In this document: one piece after another, positions 11,241-21,295 of the stretch
Layout of the letters: every line of letters begins with the position of its first letter
Position numbering within the stretch: position 1 is the stretch's first letter
Assembly (NCBI GenBank): GCA_028673005.1
Contig: CM054114.1
Location: 128,121,307 to 128,185,306 of the forward strand
Direction of reading: 5' to 3'
Length of the DNA: 64,000 bases
From: Tanypteryx hageni
Taxonomy: Eukaryota > Arthropoda > Insecta > Odonata > Petaluridae
Translations under genes and position numbers: made by a program
The notes under the pieces: generated by a model
What the model saw: the letters and a program-made list of their open reading frames with translations, nothing else
Database searches by the model: none
What the model was told of the DNA's origin: nothing

Positions 11241-14099
11241 AAGAGGATAAAATAGATAGCGTTAGAATAATTCAAATACATCGAATTAGGAACTATTCTG
11301 TTATACTAAAACATGCTAGTTAATAGCTAAATGCAAGCAGAGCTGATTTAGAAACGTTTTATTGAGAACTTCCTCAAACAAAATTTTTTAGAAACACGGC
11401 ATGAAGGGAACAAATTCTGCAAATATCGCTAAAGTTTGCGGAATGAAATACGTTATTCTGGGCAGAAATCTTATGAGCTTAACCGCCTAATCTTTGAGGA
11501 GCGATTAATTCAACCGACGTCAAAATCTTATTCGCGTAGCGCAAGTTTTCCCTTAAACATAATTTTACCTTGAAACCTTACTGCCAATATAACTAACAAT
11601 TTATGTTGGAAAAAAGTTTATTGGACTGAATAACATGATTTTCTCGCAAAATATGATTCTTTTTGCGTATTATTTCCGTTTGAGCTAGAAGTGTGTTTGA
11701 GAACGCACCCAGCGTCTGATAATTTTCTTGGAGTTGGTTTAAACTCAAAGGGAAACCTTATTTCGGCAGCTTTCGTCTGATCCTTGAAGTTTCGGAGATT
11801 AAAAGCTCAAGTTGATGACTTAGAAGGTTGGATACGCCTGCTAGTCAAATTCAAAACTTTTCGTTACTGACATGCGCGTGGACCTGAACACGGGTGTAGT
11901 TGGTGGCAAAGAATAAAGAAGCAACAAAATCTTTGATACTTTTCAAAAGTTAAATATAACAATTTATTTCATACACATTCGCATTCAGGTTAGTCTAATA
12001 AACCCGCAGCGGCAATAATAATTCCTTGCTGAATGTTCGGAAAAGGCAATTAATTATCTGTAATTTCAAAGTGTCTTCATTTAGGAAATGTTTAAGCAAT
12101 CCCGCAATGAAAATACTAATACACAGCTGTAATAGCTCGGAATCTTAAACATTTTATTGCTGATTCTTATTCTGTGGCATAAAAAATTATTTTTAACAGA
12201 AAAATCTGATGTAGCCACCGCATGACTTTCTCCATACCTATAATATTTCTAAAATTTCCAAATAGGTTAAACGATAATACATATTTTAAGGAACTGCGAG
12301 AAAAATTAAGACTACAAAGAACAGAAATAAACTCAAACCATAGCCTTCTGATATTGGATATAGCCAAGAAGCTCCAACATTTAAGAAAATGAATAGCAGC
12401 GTTACTAAGACGTAACCAAGCGTCAAGTGTTTACAATAGTCGTCGGTATGAAGTGGCAGCTAAAAAATTAGTTTTAAAAATATCTCTTAAGTAATGAATG
12501 ATAAGGAAAAATGTTTCAAACAAAGAATGTAGAAAGTTAAATTTCCGTCAAATTTTACTCCAGTACTCTTTTACATTCATCAAATAAAGCAAATATTAAA
12601 AAACGAATGTGACAAGTGTAAACACCCACTTCCGGTTGTCTAATTTTCACCAAAAACTAATCAATTCTTGTTCCTTTAACAAACATGTCAAATATAAATT
12701 TTCGCATTGACCCGATTAATACTTTTTGAGTTAGAGCATCCACAAAATTCCTACCTCATACACACACATCATCGATAAAATGATTAAAACTTGTTCAATC
12801 GACCTCAAAACGTGTATTTCTGTTGAAATCTCTAAATCGATTTTTTTTCATGAAAACAATACTTTCCCCTATACGACGTATGGGTAGTGTCGATGCATTA
12901 CAAACAATGTCTGGCTAAAGAATTTCTAAATCTTGATTCCCACAAATGATTGTGATCCTATTTGCATTTATCAATAATTATACATCTCACGAATTAGAAT
13001 TATTTTCAAATTAATAATAAATATTTCAACATACGATATTTTCAATATGAAATAGTCCATTTAAAAGGTTCAGGTGATTATTCATAATCGTCATAACCCG
13101 TATTGTAAATTTATAAATTAAATTCATAAACCTTAAAGGTTTGCATCAATATGGGGAAAGTTTTATATATATTTTCCAAACTTATACAAACTACCTAGTG
13201 GTTAAATACTACACCTATTTTTAAAAAGAAATGAGCCAGAAAAAAAACAAATCGAATAGCATCGAAAAAAAGCTAAAATTTTCCGAGTTTTTATTTCATA
13301 CCATGCTAGTTCCTCGAACGATTTCATCCTTTTGTAAAAAAACGCAGTAAAATTTTACATTTTAGACAAAATAAAATCATTTGACCCCACCAAACTGTTC
13401 TCTTTCTTCAAATAAAAGACTTCGTAAAGCCAAATCACGTAGATTCCATTGCAAAGGGGTAATTAAAACATTCGGTAGGAACCTACGGTTGCAAAATATA
13501 AACAAAAACACACAGCTAATACCGAATTCGAGGCACGACTCGGGGTAAACTTAATCGTTCATGCTGCGGCAACGATAAAAAACACAAACTTCTTCCATCA
13601 CGATCACAAATGATGCGAAATTAGATTAAATAAAATATACGCGACAGTGCTCGCGGTGAGGGAAGCAGAGGAGAAAGAGGTAAAAACGATGGGAGACCGG
13701 CGCAAATAGGAAGTGATTAAAATTCAAATGAGATTTACCAAGATACATTTTCCGTTTAAATTCCCTTCTCGTTTCAGAAATAAATAACGAGAGATGAAAA
13801 AACCGCCTAAGAAATAGGAAAAATGACTGCGCGCGAGAGAGGAAAGACCAGAGGGAGATTTAAAAAAGTATTTTTGAGAAAATAAGAGCAACAAAATATG
13901 TACAAAGGAGAATATATATATGAAAGTAAAAACAGAAGAGCAAAAATACAGAAGAGAGCAGCAAAGGGATGGCATTTGCTGAGGAGCTAAGTAAGAAAAA
14001 TAATTATACAAAGAGAATAAATTTAAAACGAGAAGATTAGCAATGGTAAATTTTTTTGCCGAGAGAAATTATTTATTCCTTTTACTTTGCTATTAATCC
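11241..14099. other. Non-coding AT-rich stretch
   Basis: No gene is recognised over about 2.9 kb. GA-rich sequence begins to appear after about 13,660. Confidence 0.45.
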
Positions 14100-15370
14100 A
14101 TAAAATTTTAAGGCAGACAAAGAGAGAGTTAAAGCGAGGTGAAATGAGACGGAATAGAGGGAGGGAAAGAAGATAAGGGTGGGAGAAAGCATTGAGAATG
14201 AGGGAGACTTTGGAAGGGAGAATGTGGAGAGGTCTATTGGAGATAGAGATGAAGAAAAGAGCGAGAGAAGCAGGTTGAGCGGAAGGATGAAAGGATAGTT
14301 ATGCAGGAGGTTGGCTGGGAGGAAAGAGAGAGAGGGGTTAAAACGACGAGAAAGGAGAGAAGGGAAAAAGAAACAAGAAGGAAGATGGGAAGAAGCGAAA
14401 TGGGAAGATGCGAGAGGGGAGCGAATATGGAGAGGTGATGGAGAGAGAAAGAGAGGATAGAGAGAGGGAAGAGACAGAAGATGAATGGGGGAGTAGAGAG
14501 AGGAGATGGAGGGGGTAGGGTGGATAGAGGAAGGGGGAGGGTGGATAGAGAGAGGGAAAAGAGAGAGGGAGGGACGAGAGAGATGGACGATAGGAAAGAG
14601 AGAGGAGGAAGGAAAGAGAGGAGGGAGGAACGAGTAAGGTGAGATATAGGAACGAGAGGGGGAGTAGAAGAGGGAGGGATGAGTGAGAGAAGAGATTGGA
14701 AAGAGAGATGAGGGAGGAGTGAGAGGAGGGAGGAGAGGAGAGGAGGGGGCGGAGAGAGAGGGAGGAGAGAAAGCAGGGAGGAGAGAGAGAGGAGGGAGGA
14801 AAGAGAAGAGAGACAGAAGGGAGGAGAGGAGGGAGGAGAGAGAGGAGGGGGGAGAGAGAGGAGGGAGGAGAGAGAGGAGGGAGAAGAGAGGAGAGATGGT
14901 AAGGAGGGAGAAAGAGAGGGGAGTAAGAGAGGAGGGAGGGAGGAAAGATAGTAAGGAGGGAGAAAGAGAGGGGAGGGAAAGAGAAGTGGGGAAAGAGAGA
15001 TAGAAGGAATACGAGAAAGAGAGGAGAAATTTGAGAAAAATAAGTAAAAAGAGAAGGGAAAGATTAGTGAGAGAGAGAGGAAATGCGAAAGTTGGGGAAA
15101 ATTAAAGAAAGAGGAAGATAGTTGATAAGATTGGCAGAGAGAGAAAAGTTGAAGGGATAAAGGATAGAGAGAAAATAGTGATGGGAAAAAGAGAAGAGAG
15201 ACAGAAAGGCAAGTTTGGAAGGAAAATAGAAAGGGGAAAAAAGCAGAAAGGAGAGAGGCGTTGGGAAAGAAGAGAGGATAGATTTGACTGATATAAGTGA
15301 AGAGAGAAATGAAAGAGAGAAAGAGAGGAGGTAGAGAGAGAGGGATAGATCAAAAAGGAGAAAGGAATGA
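14100..15370 (+). repeat. Long polypurine (GA-rich) tract
   Basis: About 1.27 kb in which the + strand is overwhelmingly purine, composed of GAGAGAGG, GGAGGGAGGA and GGGAAAGAGAGA variants without a fixed period. All open frames here are compositional. The tract ends immediately before the family A LINE fragment. Confidence 0.85.
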
Positions 15371-15394
15371 GGTTTGAGTTTGAGGTTTGGAAAT

Positions 15395-16199
15395 TAGTGG
15401 TCCTAGCGACCATCGTCAGCTTCAGGATGATCTGGATGCGTTATCTGTTTAGTGCAAGGAATGGCAGCTAGAAATCAATCAGAAAAAGAGTAACGTTCTA
15501 AACTTTTGGAAATCTAGAGGCCCATCGTCCGTGTTTACCTACTCGATAGATGGTGAGAGCATTCCTGTTTCGGAATCCGTTAAATACCTCGGGGTAACCT
15601 TGAATCGTGACCTGTCTTGGGACACCCACATAAGACGAGTGATAGGTGCGGCAAATAAGAAGTTGGCTTTTGTGCGTAGAATGGTCAGGAAAAGCACGGA
15701 AAAGGTGAGAGAATCCTGTTATTTATCGTTGGTTAGACCTCAAATGGAATACGCAGCAGCGGTTTGGGATCCATATCAGAGGGGACTCATAAAAGATTTA
15801 GAAAAAATACAGCGCGAGCAGCTAGATTCGTGAAAAAGAATTACGATAAAAAACAGAGCGTTACGTTACTCATTGAAGAGTTGAGTTGGCCATCGTTGAA
15901 AGATCGTAGATTACAGGCGAGACTTAAACTTCTAGATAAATATAGGTCGGAGATATTCCTAAATGAAATGAAGGATATTATTCGACAACCAACGTATATC
16001 GGACGGAGGGATAATGAGGACAAGATTCGCAAAATAGATAGTAGGACGGAGAGGTATAAGGAGTCATTTTTCCCTAGGACAATACGTGACCACAATAGAT
16101 AAGTGAATAATAAGTAGTAAGGAACTTGGTGCGCGGCACCCCCTGCCATCCACCGTCAAGGTGACTTGCAGGGTAATATGTAGATGTAGATGTACAGTC
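15395..16199 (+). mobile_element. Family A LINE, 3' fragment (copy A1)
   Basis: A 5'-truncated non-LTR retrotransposon. The frame opening near 15,400 encodes the region just after the reverse transcriptase motif C ('WCKEW' equivalent, 'VKYLGVTLNRDLSW', 'CYLSLVRPQMEYAAAVWDPY'). It shifts frame near 15,813 through loss of one base and continues from about 15,820 to a stop at 16,100-16,102 after 'FFPRTIRDHNR'. The protein matches the C-terminal third of the intact frame at 17,124-19,202. A short 3' UTR (GGTGCGCGGCACCCCCTGCC...) ends in TAGATG repeats near 16,180-16,199. An in-frame stop near 15,450 also breaks it. Confidence 0.85.
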
Positions 16200-16204
16200 T
16201 TAGT

Positions 16205-16287
16205 CTAATGCTCGTGGTAGCATGACGTGCCTTCAGGTCGCTCCGTCCCCTTTCACTTTCCATTTTTAGCAATCCTGACCGCTGAAT
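16205..16287 (+). other. Probable 5' leader of the LINE ORF1 copy
   Basis: Short sequence between the A1 tail and the ORF1 start codon. It begins around ACAGTCTTAGTCTAATGCTC and has no open frame. It is inferred to be LINE 5' UTR from its position only. Confidence 0.3.
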
Positions 16288-17034
16288 ATGCCGCCCAAGG
16301 CTTTAAAGAAGGACGTTGAGTCCGATAGCACGGAGTTCCGTGCTATGATGGAAACGGTTATGAAGACTATGTCTTCATTTCAAGATGAACTAAGCCAAAT
16401 CCATAAGGAAGATACTTCTAAGAGAAAAGAATCCCTTTCATCCTTAGAGGAAAGATTCAACAGCTTCCGAACAAAAGTGATGGAAGACTTCCGCCGTCTC
16501 TCTGAGCGCCTTAGTGATCTAGAGAAGAAATGCGTGGAATTGGATGAGAGACAAGACGCCTTAGAGTAGTATTCCCGACGCAACTGTCTTCTCATTCATG
16601 GTGTAACGGAGAAGGAGAATGAAGATTGCTTACTTCTAGTGACTAAATTCTTCAAGGACGAAGTAAAAGAAGAGATCGACATGCAGCGTCTTTCCAGAGC
16701 TCACAGAATCGGTGTTCCCAGAAGCTCCAATCCTAACCCTAGAGCTATTATCGTCAGGTTTTTATCCTATCAGGAAAGAGACAAGGTGTGGGGAAACAAG
16801 AGACGCCTCAAAGGTACCAATTTTCTTGTCACCGAGTCGCTTACCTCTACGCGTAAAAAGTTATTGCAAGAGGTAAAAATGTTGACAGGACCACGTGGGG
16901 TCTGGACGCAAGACGGGAAAATAGTTGTCCTGCATGACGGCAGCAGACGGTTTATCTCCACCATGAGAGATGTAGAGGCATTGAAGCGGGCCTGGCCCTC
17001 TCAGAAATCAACTCCGGGGGACGGACGTCGCTAA
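16288..17034 (+). pseudogene. LINE ORF1 (L1-ORF1p-like), single nonsense codon
   Basis: The frame starts MPPKALKKDVES and runs to TAA at 17,032-17,034, interrupted by one TAG at 16,567-16,569. The N-terminal part (about residues 10-93) is a charged heptad-like coiled coil. After the stop comes YSRRNCLLIHGV, then RAHRIG, PRAIIVRF and a C-terminal segment with VWTQDGKIVV. This order (coiled coil, RRM-like core, C-terminal domain) is that of L1-type ORF1 RNA-binding proteins, the family annotated as Transposase_22. Such proteins coat the element RNA. The stop falls where related proteins usually have Q before YSRRN, so a single C-to-T change would explain it. Which LINE family it belongs to is not settled, because no ORF2 follows directly. 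Confidence 0.75.
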
Positions 17035-17043
17035 GTAACATCT
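17035..17043. repeat. Target-site duplication, left copy (GTAACATCT)
   Basis: The same nine bases recur at 19,255-19,263, on the other side of the - strand LINE copy. The ACATCT end overlaps in sequence with the element tail, so the exact length is uncertain. Confidence 0.6.
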
Positions 17044-19254
17044 ACATCTACATCTACATCTACAAGTTACCCTGCAATTCACCAAGTTGGTGGGTGGCAG
17101 GGGGTGCAATGCACCAATCCTACCTAAAGATTGTCTAACGCAATTCGAAATTTCCTATTGTGATCTCTTATTGTCCTCGGAAAGAACGAGCCTAGATAAC
17201 GTTCCGTCCTACAATCGATCTCACGTATTTTATCGTCTCGATCATTTCTACCTATATACGTCGGTGCCACAATTATTCCCACTACCTCCTCTTTTAGACA
17301 TTCTGACCTATATTTCTCTAGAAGTTTCAACCTTGAGTGCAATCTACGCTCCTCCAGTGATACCCAGTTCAAATCGCTCAATAAAGAGGTGACGCTTTCC
17401 TTATGTTCGTACTTTTGTTTTACAAATCTGGCTGCTCTGCGCTGTACTCTTTCTAGTTGAATTATGTGTCCCTTCTCGTACGGATCCCATATGCTCGCTG
17501 CGTATTCCACTTGTGGTCTTACCAGTGATAAGTAGCATGTTTCGCGTACTTTCTCTGTAGTGTTCCGTACTATTCTACCTATGAATGCCAGTTTCTTGTT
17601 GGCCGCGCCTATAACTCGACGAATGTGCATGTCCCACGAAAGATCTCGACAAATGGTTACTCCTAAATATTTTACATACTCAGCTTGTCGAATACTCATT
17701 TCATCTATTTTATATTCGAAACCTAAATCTTTGTTCTTACTTTTCCAGAACGTGACTGCGGCACATTTAGTATAATTAATTTCGATTTGCCATTCTTTGC
17801 ACCACGCTGAAATGGCTCTTAAGTCTTCACACAGAGACTGATGGTCCTCCTGATTTTTTATTTCATTATATAGAACGGTGTCATCGGCGAAAAGCCTAAT
17901 TTTACTACGAACAACCGAGCACATATCATTTACATAGATTAAGAAGAGCAGAGGGCCTAATACACTTCCCTGAGGAACACCCGAAGCAACTTTAACGGGG
18001 GACGAGTATTTCCCATCGATGACAACTATCTGTTCCCTATTCGAGAGGAAGTCTCTCACCCAACCGACAACTTTCGAATTGATACCACATTGTCCTAACT
18101 TCGCAATTAATTTCCTATGAGATACTTTATCGAACGCCTTCCTGAAATCAATGAATATGGCATTGACCTGAGTATTTTTCTCTCCGCATCGCAACAAATC
18201 GTCCACGAACAGGCCGAGCTGCGTTACGCATGATCTACCTCTCCGGAATCCGTGTTGGCATCCGCTAAGCAATGAATGGCTATCTAAATAGCGCATTACA
18301 GAGCTAAAGACTATGTGCTCAAGTATCTTGCACGATAATGAAGTTAAGGATATCGGCCTATAATTTTCGGGGTTCTCTCTGTCGCCACTCTTATGGATGG
18401 GCGTAACATGTGCCACCTTCCAATCTTTAGGAACTACTCCTTCTCTAATGGATTTCTCGAATATAATTTTCAAATACGGCGCGATTTCAGCAGCTAATTC
18501 TTTCATTACACGCGCGGGAATTTCCTCCGGTCCAGGAGATTTATTTGGCTTAATTGAATGAAGTTGGAGCGCGATGCCATTTTCCGAAAATACCAAATCT
18601 TCCATCGAATCGCCCTGACGCATAGGAATAGGGGTTTCACATTCATCGTCATCACGAGTAAAAGCTTTCTGAAAGTGATGATTTAATAGGTTTGCTTTAT
18701 CCATACTATCGTGAACTACGTTTCCCGTTTCCGACCGCAGTGACGCAATAGTGGGGCCCCTACCTTGAACTTCCCTGACGTAAGACCAAAATGCTTTTGG
18801 GTTCTCTTTCAAGTTTTCCTGTAAAACCTTCTTTTTATAATTGTTAAACGCATTACGCATTGCTACTCTGGCTATGGAGCGCGCCTCCTTGTATTGATGC
18901 CTTATTATTGCATTCTGTTCGACCGTAGCTGTTGAGGATGTGTTATTTACGCGAGAGTGGAGTTTTCTTTGACGTCGGAGAGCGCTTCTTACTTCCTGAT
19001 TGTACCATCTAGGTTCTGCACTATCACGCTTCTGTTTGCTCGGAATAAATTTATCTGTACACTCTCGCATCATATCTCTGAACATGCACCAGGATTCCTC
19101 CACGTCTGCACTATCGGTTAAATTGCAGAAATTAGTATATTTATTTCGCAGAAAAGACCTAAATCTTGTGAAATCGGCTTTGGCGAATAACCTTACGAGC
19201 AAGACTTCGGATTTTCTTAGAAACTGACAAAGACCACTACGGCATAATCATTAG
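17044..19254 (-). mobile_element. Family A LINE, 5'-truncated copy (A2)
   Basis: About 2.2 kb on the - strand. The 3' end is at 17,044 (TACATC repeats, then the conserved block CCCTGCAATTCACC...GGGTGGCAGGGGGTGC). The element lacks the endonuclease and is truncated just before the region that joins endonuclease to reverse transcriptase. It is flanked by GTAACATCT on both sides. The reverse transcriptase frame is uninterrupted, suggesting a recent insertion. Confidence 0.85.
17124..19202 (-). CDS. Reverse transcriptase of family A LINE (ORF2 C-terminal part)
   Basis: An uninterrupted frame of about 692 codons. It stays open upstream to a TGA in the element's first bases, so the given start (TTG) is only nominal. 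Reverse transcriptase landmarks are all present: NYRPISL (about residue 280), QHGFRRGRSC (316-325), motif A IDFRKAFD (351-358, catalytic Asp kept), SGVPQGSVLGPLLF (407-420) and motif C FADD (438-441). After these come the thumb and the typical C-terminal block with CYLSLVRPQVEYA, ending FFPRTIRDHNRKFRIALDNL. The protein copies element RNA into DNA at the target site. It falls in the CR1/Jockey group by motif style, clade unresolved. It lacks the endonuclease and so is not a complete ORF2, but the catalytic core looks intact. Confidence 0.85.
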   Translation of the reverse strand: MLVRLFAKADFTRFRSFLRNKYTNFCNLTDSADVEESWCMFRDMMRECTDKFIPSKQKRDSAEPRWYNQEVRSALRRQRKLHSRVNNTSSTATVEQNAIIRHQYKEARSIARVAMRNAFNNYKKKVLQENLKENPKAFWSYVREVQGRGPTIASLRSETGNVVHDSMDKANLLNHHFQKAFTRDDDECETPIPMRQGDSMEDLVFSENGIALQLHSIKPNKSPGPEEIPARVMKELAAEIAPYLKIIFEKSIREGVVPKDWKVAHVTPIHKSGDRENPENYRPISLTSLSCKILEHIVFSSVMRYLDSHSLLSGCQHGFRRGRSCVTQLGLFVDDLLRCGEKNTQVNAIFIDFRKAFDKVSHRKLIAKLGQCGINSKVVGWVRDFLSNREQIVVIDGKYSSPVKVASGVPQGSVLGPLLFLIYVNDMCSVVRSKIRLFADDTVLYNEIKNQEDHQSLCEDLRAISAWCKEWQIEINYTKCAAVTFWKSKNKDLGFEYKIDEMSIRQAEYVKYLGVTICRDLSWDMHIRRVIGAANKKLAFIGRIVRNTTEKVRETCYLSLVRPQVEYAASIWDPYEKGHIIQLERVQRRAARFVKQKYEHKESVTSLLSDLNWVSLEERRLHSRLKLLEKYRSECLKEEVVGIIVAPTYIGRNDRDDKIREIDCRTERYLGSFFPRTIRDHNRKFRIALDNL

Positions 19255-19263
19255 GTAACATCT
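19255..19263. repeat. Target-site duplication, right copy (GTAACATCT)
   Basis: Partner of 17,035-17,043. It marks the 5' end of the - strand LINE copy. Confidence 0.6.
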
Positions 19264-20111
19264 GTCGTGCGTACTGCATTGTGCTACTTGAGTTCTTGTT
19301 TTCCACTTACTCCGTTTTTGTCATCGCCTGGCATCTCCGTTCCTGCATTTGCTGATTCTCGGCTGTTTTCCGTGTTCCTGAGAGAAGAAAGAAGCTCCCT
19401 GTGCGTTTCCGTTCCCCCTTCTTCAGCAGCGACTTTCTTTTCTTTCTTTCTTTCCCTCCCTTACGTGGCGTCCCAAGTGAAAATTAGTGCCTGTGTATAT
19501 TAGTGTCTGTGTATATTAGTGTCTGTGTATATTAGTGCCTGTGTTTATTAGTGCCTGTGTATATTAGTGCCTGTATTTATCTGTCTCCCCTACATCCCTA
19601 GTTCTCCCAAATTAATTCATTCATAGCCCCTCATTTCTCTAGTGTCAGTTCTCCCCACAGTGTTTTCATTTTCGGTTCTCTCTAGTGTAATTGCTCCCAA
19701 AATCTAATCCAAAGAGCCCCTATTTCCCAGTGCTAGTGCTCCACGTAGTGTTTTATTTCAATCATCTCACCAGTGAAAATAAGTGTCTGTAGTTATCTCT
19801 GTCTCCCTTCCACCCTTAGTGCTCCCAAAGCCGTTTCCCAATAGCTCTTACTCCACAGTGTTAGTGCTCCACTAAGTGTTTTATTCCACTCACTCGATAA
19901 GTTCCTTTAGCTCTCTAGGGCAGTTCTCATATTCCTACAGTGCAGTGCTCGCGCCTTCCTGTGCTCCTCTGTTTTCCTTTGCAATTAGTTTATAACTTAT
20001 CCTTTACTTGACCTGTGTGTATTTTCCTGCTTTTTCATTATACATTGCAATATTGTATTGTGTATTGTATTCCTAACTTTGCGCATCCTACTCTATAAAA
20101 TATCCTCACCT
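19264..20111 (+). promoter_or_regulatory. Probable LINE family B 5' region with nested tandem repeats
   Basis: This stretch leads into the proline-rich ORF1. It contains six tandem units of 16 bp (TAGTGCCTGTGTATAT and variants) at 19,485-19,580. Three degenerate longer units follow (about 110 bp each, from about 19,571 to 19,910), recognisable by 'gctcccaaa', 'cccagtgctagtgctccac' and 'agtgttttatt'. Repeated 5' monomers act as promoters in some LINEs. That this is the family B promoter is inference from position. No open frame of interest is present. Confidence 0.5.
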
Positions 20112-20648
20112 ATGTTTAATTCTTCCCCTGGAATCTTGCCCACTAATAGCACTTCTTTCCCGTTCGTACCTCCCATCAGTAGACCCTCCCAGCAGGACGT
20201 TATGACGCCCATTAGCTCTTCTGACTTTCCACCCCCCGCTGACCACCCTTTCCCCCGCTTTTCCCATTGCACTCAAAATAACAACACATGCCCTCTCTCG
20301 CGCATCACCTCTTCCCCTGTCCCACCATATAACCTTAATACGCATGGTCCTCACACTCTCAACCCAGAGGCAGCAGAATTCGTACCCCCCTCCATTCCAC
20401 TCCCGTCCCCACCCCCCTCACTACCTGCTATACATCCAGGCACAATCCGTACCTACTTTAACCCACATGCTCCTGATTTCATTCCTTCCCTAACTCAACC
20501 GCGTCCTTCCTTAGACCCAAATGCCTCTGAATTCTACCCATACGTATCTCCTGGTTCCCCATTTTCTAATCTTCTCCCTATCCCTATCCCTTCTGGTCTA
20601 AATTTCGCCCGAATAAAGACGATTATCTATCTATCTATCTATCACTAA
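20112..20648 (+). CDS. Proline-rich LINE ORF1-like protein with three PAM2-like motifs
   Basis: The frame is open from 20,058. The ATG at 20,112 (MFNSSPGIL) is preferred because upstream residues are hydrophobic and unlike the rest. The protein is low-complexity, rich in Pro and Ser, with no zinc knuckle, RRM or coiled coil. It carries three short motifs fitting the PAM2 pattern (L/F-N/D-P-x-A-x-E/D-F-x-P): LNPEAAEFVP (20,358-20,387), FNPHAPDFIP (20,457-20,486) and LDPNASEFYP (20,511-20,540). PAM2 peptides bind the MLLE domain of cytoplasmic poly(A)-binding protein. The final residues are encoded by the LINE 3' tail (20,594 on), so the native C-terminus may be missing. Its place between a repetitive leader and an ORF2 makes a LINE ORF1 role likely. 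RNA-particle assembly through poly(A)-binding protein is inference. Confidence 0.65.
   Translation: MFNSSPGILPTNSTSFPFVPPISRPSQQDVMTPISSSDFPPPADHPFPRFSHCTQNNNTCPLSRITSSPVPPYNLNTHGPHTLNPEAAEFVPPSIPLPSPPPSLPAIHPGTIRTYFNPHAPDFIPSLTQPRPSLDPNASEFYPYVSPGSPFSNLLPIPIPSGLNFARIKTIIYLSIYH
20594..20643 (+). repeat. LINE family B 3' tail embedded after ORF1
   Basis: TGGTCTAAATTTCGCCCGAA, an AATAAA and CTAT repeats, identical in order to the true 3' end of family B at 24,711-24,755. Its presence directly after ORF1 means either that one copy ends here and a second begins, or that the element was rearranged. Confidence 0.8.
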
Positions 20649-21295
20649 TAAAAGCTTATCCTCATATTCCAATTCAAAGGCCATTCTATCTGAACAGTTT
20701 AAGCTCTTTCCACGCTCCCTCCAGATCTTATATTTAAATGCTCAAAGCTTAACAGCACATATCGAAGAACTCCGTGGCATCCTACCTAACAATAAAGTAC
20801 ACATCATCGCTATTGCTGAGACCTGGTTGAAACCATCTATGTCTTCCTCTACTGTTAACATTGACGGTTTTAAACTTTGCCGCAACGATCGCGTTGGCAA
20901 AGGCGGCAGCGGTGTCGGAATATATGTAAGAAACGATATTTCAACTAAATTTATTGAAAGTAGCGAATGTAATTACAGCAAAAGACCCGAATTTTTCATT
21001 CCTGAATTGAAAATCTATTCACAGAAAATACTTTTCGGTATTGTCTACCGTCCACCCAAAATTGGCCATCTATCCGATATTGATTAAGTCATCTCTAATC
21101 ACATTAACGATTAAAATCATTTAATAATTACTGGCGATTTTAATGCCAATATACTCGCACCAAACCCTGATTCGGCATATTTATATAACTCCTTCAACTC
21201 TCTAGGCCTTAGTATTCTACCGCTAAATGCTACTCACCATACTCCTACTTCCTCTACCCTAATTGATTTAGCCGTTACCGCCAATCCTGACAAGG
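20644..21295 (+). pseudogene. LINE family B endonuclease domain (broken)
   Basis: An apurinic-type endonuclease of a CR1/Jockey-group ORF2. The frame runs through LQILYLNAQSLTAHIEELRG (20,719 on), IIAIAETWL (about 20,800), then GVGIYVRND and FGIVYRPP. It is stopped by TAA at 21,085-21,087 and again near 21,113. The following GDFNAN block (about 21,133-21,150) and the IDLAVT block (about 21,260) are in recognisable order. The domain is then cut by a family A insertion at about 21,296. Its role would have been to nick the target DNA for reverse transcription. Nonsense changes and the insertion make it inactive. Confidence 0.8.

Noticed and set aside
10373..11281. Open frames of about 300 and 200 codons on the - strand, and of 122 and 68 codons on the + strand
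   Set aside because: They translate a two-letter GA/CT tract into Ser/Pro/Leu or Arg/Gly/Glu repeats with no domain. Several frames are open at once, as expected from composition.
14683..15413. Open frames of about 100 codons in the GA-rich tract
   Set aside because: Same compositional artefact.
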